From Alphaproteobacteria bacterium (GTDB lineage: Bacteria > Pseudomonadota > Alphaproteobacteria > Reyranellales > Reyranellaceae), in assembly GCA_016869975.1 (NCBI GenBank), contig VGCZ01000005.1:88510-152509 (forward strand): a DNA stretch of 64,000 nt. The letters are read 5' to 3'. A model generated the notes under the pieces. The model saw nothing but the letters and a program-made list of their open reading frames with translations. It had not been told where the DNA came from and made no database searches. Made by a program: the position numbers and the translations under genes. Below, in pieces: positions 57,154 through 64,000 of the stretch. Within the stretch, counting starts at the first letter, position 1; each line of letters begins with the position of its first letter.

Positions 57154-57596
57154 GCTTCAAGCTTCCGGAATCGGTGCTGGTGGTGATCCACACGCCCGAT
57201 CTAAAGGTCTTGATGATGGAGCGGCGCGATTGGCCGGGCTGGTGGCAGTCGGTCACCGGCTCGCGCGAGGCGGCCGACGCGTCGCTCGCCGATACCGCCC
57301 GCCGCGAGGTGCTGGAGGAGACCGGCCTGGACGTCGGCGCGGCGCTGAGCGATTGGCGCCTGGTCAACCGCTACGCCATCTACGGCCGCTGGCGGCCACG
57401 CTACGCCCCCGACGTGACCCACAACATCGAGCACACTTTCGGCGTCGAGGTCGCGACTCCGTTCGCCGCGACACTGCATCCCGAAGAGCATGTCCGTTAC
57501 CTGTGGCTGACCTGGCGCGACGCGCTGGGGCGCTGCTACTCCGGCACCAATCGCGCGGCGTTGGCCAGGCTCGCCGAGCGCGCGCGCGCGATCTGA
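57150..57596 (+). CDS. nudB: Nudix hydrolase, dihydroneopterin triphosphate pyrophosphatase-like
   Basis: 148 residues. Nudix box GSREAADASLADTARREVLEETGL, in which the usual GX5E glutamate position is shifted but REVxEEtG is intact. Framing sequence VLVVIHTPDLKVLMMERRDWPGWWQSVTGS is typical of NudB in folate synthesis, which removes pyrophosphate from dihydroneopterin triphosphate. ATGA overlap with the aldo/keto reductase. Gene name tentative. Confidence 0.8.
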   Translation: MSFKLPESVLVVIHTPDLKVLMMERRDWPGWWQSVTGSREAADASLADTARREVLEETGLDVGAALSDWRLVNRYAIYGRWRPRYAPDVTHNIEHTFGVEVATPFAATLHPEEHVRYLWLTWRDALGRCYSGTNRAALARLAERARAI

Positions 57597-57645
57597 AGGT
57601 TGACCAGTACCTGCCCCTGGAGGGGGAAAGGTGGTGTCTTGGCGC

Positions 57646-58554
57646 TCAAGCCGGCCGGCGCACGCGGCGCGACCACAGCAGGCTGACGATGATCAGCAGG
57701 GCACCGCCGCCGATCATGCCCAGCGCGATCTGCCCGCCGTAGTCGGCGAAGAAATCCTCCGCGTCGGGGTCGCGCGGCTTGAACACCGCTGGCGGCTTGC
57801 GCGGCTTGGGGGCGGGCTCGGTGAGGATCGGCGGACGGGCGCTGTCAAAGCGCCGCGCGCGCTCGCCATTGGCCGACAGCAGCCGGTCGACATGGTCGCG
57901 CTGGTCGGTCTGCATCCAGTCGAACGCCGCGCCGTCGCCCTCGTAGGGCACGACGACCTCGATCAGGATCGAGCGGCCGGCGGCGATGGTCCAGGCTCGC
58001 AGCGACGCCATCTCATGCTGCTGGCCGTCGATCACCACGACCACCGCGTCGGCCGATATTACAAAGCGGTCGGTGCGCTCCATCAGCGCGATGTGGCCGT
58101 AGCGATATTCACCGGCGCTGGCGGGCGGACCGTCGGCCGCCTTCTTCAGGGTCGCGTCGCGTCCGGCGATCGGTCGGCCAGCGACGATGCCGGCGACATA
58201 GGCGGCGCGGCCGCGATCGGCCGGGCCGGCGGCCGGATCGTGCAGCATCTGCACGATTTCGATCGGATCGGTGTCCTTGTCCTTGCGCCAGCTCTTCAGC
58301 TCCTCGCACGGCGCCAGGCGGCGCAGCACCTGACGACCGGCCGCCAGCTTGTCGAGCGCGTCGATCAGCTGCGCGTCGCGCTCCTCGGTCGCGTCGAGGT
58401 CGCAATACTGGAACGGCGCCGGGATGGATACGTCGCGACCGTCGACCGGCACGCGCTCGGTCTTGGGCGAATCCTGCTGCGCGAGCGCGGGCGTGCTCCA
58501 CAGCGCGCCAAGCAGAAGGAATGCGCAGAGGCGATGAAGGACGCGGCCGACCAT
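57646..58554 (-). CDS. Exported protein with C-terminal membrane anchor, unknown function
   Basis: 302 residues. Signal peptide (LCAFLLLGALWSTPALAQ), a periplasmic body with two cysteines in QYCDLD and APCEELKSW that may form a disulfide, a proline-rich linker (EPAPKPRKPPAV), and one C-terminal helix (IALGMIGGGALLIIVSLLW). A TPM-type or similar anchored domain is possible, but no motif is clear. Last gene before the outer-membrane-like protein; the gap is 21 bases. Confidence 0.7.
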   Translation of the reverse strand: MVGRVLHRLCAFLLLGALWSTPALAQQDSPKTERVPVDGRDVSIPAPFQYCDLDATEERDAQLIDALDKLAAGRQVLRRLAPCEELKSWRKDKDTDPIEIVQMLHDPAAGPADRGRAAYVAGIVAGRPIAGRDATLKKAADGPPASAGEYRYGHIALMERTDRFVISADAVVVVIDGQQHEMASLRAWTIAAGRSILIEVVVPYEGDGAAFDWMQTDQRDHVDRLLSANGERARRFDSARPPILTEPAPKPRKPPAVFKPRDPDAEDFFADYGGQIALGMIGGGALLIIVSLLWSRRVRRPA

Positions 58555-58575
58555 GACGCCAATATAGGCGCAGGC

Positions 58576-59754
58576 TCAGCGTAGCGCGATCTCGATGTAG
58601 TCCTGGACCCACAAGCGCAGCCCGAAGATATGGTCATCGACACGGTTAACCCGCTGATAGCGGTAGCCAATGCCAAGCTTGAGCCAGTCGGTGAGGTCGC
58701 GGTCCAGCGAGACGGCGAACAGCCGATCACGGACATCGGCCGAGCCGGGTACAGCCGTTGTGTCGCGCAGCGTGCCCGATAGCCACAAGGCCCAGGGGCC
58801 GTGCTCGAGGCCGACACCGAGGGTGAGGTAGTTGGTAACCCCGGGATTGCCGCCGGGATTGCGCAGATGCACCCACTCGGCCAGCGGCAAGACCCTGGTC
58901 TCGGCTCCCCATGCCGTCGTCGCGAATCTGTAGTCGATGGCGACGCTGTAGCCGGTCTCGTCGCGAGTCTCGCTCCCCGCGGCCAGGCCGGCGGGGCTAG
59001 CGCGCAACAGACGGAAGCCCAGCGCGTAGCCAAGGTTGGGCAGCACATCGAAGCCGCGCCCCGCCAGCGCCAACGCGACACTGTCGGGACGGTTGGTGTT
59101 GGCTAGCCCGCCGTCGGCCAGTCTCCGGTTTCCCAGTCGGCTGAACGACGTATCGGTGGATCCCGGCGTGGTGATGATCGAGTGGTTGAGGAATGTCGTA
59201 TCGACCGAGAACAGGTGCACGGCGAACGCATGCTTGCCCAGGCCGTACCGCGTCAGATCCGGCCGAAGGATCATGCCAAAGCCCAGCATTTCGGTGAGCT
59301 CGTAGGCCACGTTCAGGCCGACCGCGCCCATCCCCCGCAGGAATTTCTCGTTGTGGGCGACGGCGAAGGTCGGATTGAGCTTGCCGATACGGAAGCTTGC
59401 CTCGTCGATATGGGCCTCGACGAACAGCTCTTCCATGTACATCCCGAAGCCGCGGAACCAAGCATTGCGACCCGGCAGGGGCGGGCGCACCGCGCCGGCC
59501 GCGATATGCGCGCGCAAGGTCAGCCAGTCCGTCCCGTGCAGGCCGAACTCGAGATCGCCATGCTCTATGAAGAGCTGTTTGATGCGGTTGCCGGCTCTGT
59601 CCGAGGCGACGGTCCAGTCGAAACGCAACTGGAGCGACGCATCGATCGAGATCCACGGCGCCACCAGCTCTTGCTTCTTCTCCTGGGCGTAAGGCTCGTG
59701 CGCTCCGAGCACGAGCACGAACGCGAGCGCAATGCCCGCCCGTATCCTCGACAT
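58576..59754 (-). CDS. Outer-membrane beta-barrel-like protein
   Basis: 392 residues with a signal peptide (IALAFVLVLGAHEPYAQ) and a body of repeated short amphipathic strands separated by glycine/asparagine turns, e.g. WLTLRAHIAAGAV, LGFGMILRPDLTRYGLG, LGVGLEHGPWALWLSGTL and LKLGIGYRYQRVN. No named family recognised; the C terminus (IEIALR) lacks the usual terminal aromatic residue. It starts 66 bases after the zinc-binding protein gene, so it is probably co-regulated by zinc and may be a porin for metal uptake. Confidence 0.65.
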   Translation of the reverse strand: MSRIRAGIALAFVLVLGAHEPYAQEKKQELVAPWISIDASLQLRFDWTVASDRAGNRIKQLFIEHGDLEFGLHGTDWLTLRAHIAAGAVRPPLPGRNAWFRGFGMYMEELFVEAHIDEASFRIGKLNPTFAVAHNEKFLRGMGAVGLNVAYELTEMLGFGMILRPDLTRYGLGKHAFAVHLFSVDTTFLNHSIITTPGSTDTSFSRLGNRRLADGGLANTNRPDSVALALAGRGFDVLPNLGYALGFRLLRASPAGLAAGSETRDETGYSVAIDYRFATTAWGAETRVLPLAEWVHLRNPGGNPGVTNYLTLGVGLEHGPWALWLSGTLRDTTAVPGSADVRDRLFAVSLDRDLTDWLKLGIGYRYQRVNRVDDHIFGLRLWVQDYIEIALR

Positions 59755-59820
59755 GCCCGCTCTCCCCATCCTTCATTGAGGATGGTGGTAGCAGGCAAAC
59801 CTCACGCCTCCATGACGACG

Positions 59821-60765
59821 CTAGTTCTTTGCCATGCCGGCGACCAGTGCCGTGACGTTGTGGCGGAGCATCTTCTCGTAGCTGTCCGCCGGTCCGCCCG
59901 GCGCCGACAGCGCGTCGACATACAGGGTCGGGCCGACCACGCCGCCAGCCTCGCGGGCGATCTGCTCGATCAGTTTCGGGCTCGACATGTTCTCGATGAA
60001 GATCGCGCGGATGCCCTCGCGGCGGATCTGCTGGATCAGGGTGGCGACGTCCTTGGCGGAGGCCTCCTGCGCCGTGCTCAGCCCCTGCGGCGCGCGGAAG
60101 GTCACGCCGTAGGCGCGCGCGAAATAGCGGAAGGCGTCGTGGCCGGTGATGACCCGTCGCTTGGCCGCCGGCACCGTCGCGATCTGCTCGCGCACCCAGG
60201 CGTCGAGCTCGGCCAGCCGCTTGTCGTACGTCGCGGCGCGCTGGCGGAAGGAGTCGGCGCTGGCGGGATCGGCTTGCGCTAGTCCCTCGGCGATAGCGCC
60301 GACATAGCGGCGCGCCAGCGCCACGTCCTGCCACATGTGCGGATCGCTGCCGCCGGGCTTGCCGTGGCTGTGGCCGTGGCCGTGGCCATGACTGTGGCCG
60401 TGGTCCGCGAGGTGGCGCTCGCGCGGCACCGCCGACGTCGCGACGATTCGGCGACCCTTGAACGGCGCGGCACCGGCCAGCCGGTCGGCCCAGGACTCGA
60501 AGCCCAAGCCGTTGGTCACCAGGACCTGGGCGCCCGCGACGGTGCGGCTGTCGCCGGCCGTCGGCTGGTAGGTGTGCGCGTCCTTGTCGGGGCCGACCAG
60601 GGTGGCGAGTTCGATGCGTTCGCCGCCGACCGTGGCGACGAAGTCGGCGACGATGGAGAAGCTGGCCACGACCTTCAGCTTCTGCTGGCCAAAGGCTGGC
60701 AACGCTGTCCACGCGCCGCCGATCGTCAGAGCGGCGCAGAGTCGCCGCCGGGAGATTTGGTTCAT
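59821..60765 (-). CDS. znuA: Zinc ABC transporter solute-binding protein (ZnuA-like)
   Basis: 314 residues. Tat/Sec-type signal (SRRRLCAALTIGGAWTALPAFG), then the cluster A-I solute-binding fold with ligand histidines H64 (DAHTYQP) and H143 (DPHMWQD) and a His-rich loop of alternating HG at about residues 118-134, the zinc-chaperoning loop of ZnuA. No znuB or znuC in the window. The start is 13 bases after a Zur-type operator. Zinc specificity is supported by both the loop and the operator. Confidence 0.88.
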   Translation of the reverse strand: MNQISRRRLCAALTIGGAWTALPAFGQQKLKVVASFSIVADFVATVGGERIELATLVGPDKDAHTYQPTAGDSRTVAGAQVLVTNGLGFESWADRLAGAAPFKGRRIVATSAVPRERHLADHGHSHGHGHGHSHGKPGGSDPHMWQDVALARRYVGAIAEGLAQADPASADSFRQRAATYDKRLAELDAWVREQIATVPAAKRRVITGHDAFRYFARAYGVTFRAPQGLSTAQEASAKDVATLIQQIRREGIRAIFIENMSSPKLIEQIAREAGGVVGPTLYVDALSAPGGPADSYEKMLRHNVTALVAGMAKN

Positions 60766-60778
60766 CAGGCGACGGTAA

Positions 60779-60793
60779 GGTTACATTATAACA
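60779..60793 (-). promoter_or_regulatory. Zur box overlapping a -10 element
   Basis: Minus strand TGTTATAATGTAACC fits the alphaproteobacterial Zur palindrome TGTTATANTATAACA in 12 of 14 defined positions and contains a perfect TATAAT. It ends 13 bases before the znuA ATG and abuts the stop codon of the upstream ProX gene. Repressor bound here would cover the -10 region; the mRNA leader would be only a few bases long. Confidence 0.7.
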
Positions 60794-61330
60794 TCAGTCA
60801 AGCGCCAGAATCATCGGCGCGTGGCCGGTATGGGCGAAGAAGCGGCCGAGATCGTCGCCGCTCAGCCCCGTGGTCATGGTGTTGACCAGCGGATGCGCCC
60901 AGGCCCGCGGCGCCTCGAGGATCACGCGGTCGACCGCCAGACGCACGGCGTGCGCGCTGTCGTTGATCAGCGCGAAGGGTGTCACCGAGCCCGGCCGCAC
61001 GCCGAGATACTTCATCAAGCGCTCGGCGCTGCCGAACGAGGCGCGGCCCAGGCCGATGCGCTCGCCGAGCTTCTTCAGATCGATCGGCCGGTGCGCCTCG
61101 GCCACCACCAGCCACATCTCCTCACGCTTGTTGCGCAGGAAGAGGTTCTTGATGTGCACGCCCGACGTCAGCGCCGGATGCAGCGCGTTGACGCGGCTCG
61201 ACTGCTCGACGGTGAACACCGCCTCGTGCCGCACCGTCTCGTGCGGTATGCCGAGCGTGGTGAGCAGCGCCAGCAATGTCTCGGGCGTGGTCGGCAGGTC
61301 GTGGCCGTCGGGCGGCGTTTCGGTGTCCAT
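60794..61330 (-). CDS. ProX/YbaK-type prolyl-tRNA editing deacylase
   Basis: 178 residues beginning with PPDGHDLPTTPETLLALLTTLGIPHETVRHEAVFTVEQS, the N-terminal pattern of alphaproteobacterial ProX proteins, and the KNLFLRNKREEMWLVVAEAHRPIDLKKLGERIG and GSVTPFALIND blocks. It hydrolyses Ala-tRNA(Pro) in trans. Stop codon is directly followed by the Zur box; its transcription likely runs into znuA. Confidence 0.9.
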   Translation of the reverse strand: MDTETPPDGHDLPTTPETLLALLTTLGIPHETVRHEAVFTVEQSSRVNALHPALTSGVHIKNLFLRNKREEMWLVVAEAHRPIDLKKLGERIGLGRASFGSAERLMKYLGVRPGSVTPFALINDSAHAVRLAVDRVILEAPRAWAHPLVNTMTTGLSGDDLGRFFAHTGHAPMILALD

Positions 61331-61422
61331 GGGCGGCTGCTTAGCAAGCTTGCCAAGCCGGTGGAAAGCCGCTATCTCCCGCCCCCGTCGTGCGATTTCG
61401 GTCGCGCGGCACCGCGAGGAGC

Positions 61423-61497
<75 letters not shown>

Positions 61498-61591
61498 AAC
61501 TTTCGTTCGGGATCGAATGTCGCTGACGATCACCAAGACCACGCCGAAACCGACCACCTCCGGTGGGGCGGTGAAGGTGCGCGCGCGGTAA

Positions 61592-63911
<2,320 letters not shown>

Positions 63912-64000
63912 CGCCCGCACTCCGTTCCCTCGCTTCTTGGCGGTGACTAGGGTCGAGACTCATAAAATCCACCAGACGATAGCAGCGACGAGGCAGACAG

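Overview
The window is a single chromosomal stretch of a GC-rich (roughly 65-70% by eye) alphaproteobacterium. Evidence for that placement: a MucR/Ros regulator and a Fur with the alphaproteobacterial HHDH pattern, an alphaproteobacterial-type NfuA, the coupled miaB-phoH-ybeY genes, an OlsB/OlsA ornithine-lipid gene pair, NnrU, an IalB-like secreted protein, and two Bug/TctC solute-binding proteins. The mix of core genes with Bug proteins, CoA-ligase and acyl-CoA enzymes would fit a Rhodospirillales/Reyranella-like or Rhizobiales-like soil or water organism, but the sequence alone does not settle the order. I see no insertion sequence, integrase, prophage or CRISPR array.

Layout. 0-10 kb: RNA-maintenance and housekeeping genes mostly on the minus strand (ybeY, phoH, miaB, olsA, olsB, fur, mucR, rimI, tsaB, a Bax-like glucosaminidase, nfuA), with tusA and a D-Ala-D-Ala dipeptidase on plus. 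10.18-10.45 kb: a striking AT-rich island (about 37% GC) carrying two opposed DnaA boxes. 10.4-18 kb: usp, a TauE/TIGR02186 pair, a Tat-type secreted protein, DUF3237, an OmpA-type lipoprotein coupled to an IlvD/Edd dehydratase, GNAT, DUF2333. 18-22 kb: two tandem HSL-type esterases, an MFS transporter and trpS. 22.5-26 kb: a compact plus-strand cluster of SPFH protein, NAD-kinase-fold protein, M14-type deacylase and ThpR. 26-33 kb: fructosamine-kinase-like and LMW phosphatase pair, a sirtuin overlapping an AidB-like acyl-CoA dehydrogenase, a Bug protein, a UDG-superfamily glycosylase and DUF1254. 33-41 kb: PhhB, SDR, DUF1232, RmuC, SRPBCC, succinyl-CoA:3-ketoacid CoA transferase (both subunits), DinB and a gamma-glutamyltransferase-like protein. 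41-45.6 kb: acyl-CoA ligase, MaoC-like hydratase and Bug operon, then an EamA permease. 45.7-53.3 kb: methyltransferases, TrmH-like and RlmN RNA methyltransferases, an IalB-like protein, a small orphan gene, succinate-semialdehyde dehydrogenase, an amidase. 53.4-58.6 kb: argG, rhomboid, nnrU, aldo/keto reductase, nudB and a membrane protein. 58.6-61 kb: a Zur-box-controlled zinc-binding lipocalin-free ABC solute-binding protein (ZnuA-like) with a downstream outer-membrane-barrel-like protein. 61-64 kb: a ProX-like deacylase, tRNA-Gly(GCC), asd and an MFS transporter.

How genes work together. Translational coupling (GTGA, ATGA or TGATG overlaps) marks miaB-phoH-ybeY, olsB-olsA, tauE-TIGR02186, ilvD-ompA lipoprotein, LMW phosphatase-kinase, acyl ligase-MaoC and aldo/keto reductase-nudB. 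The most interesting non-routine signals are the DnaA-box AT island, the Zur operator placed directly on a consensus -10 element of an orphan zinc-binding protein, the SPFH/NAD-kinase-like cluster, two 84-bp nested palindromic elements, and a sirtuin that lacks the acidic-acyl recognition pair. Intergenic gaps are all under 300 bases; the larger ones (10181-10451, 17816-18072, 22240-22479) are described as features.
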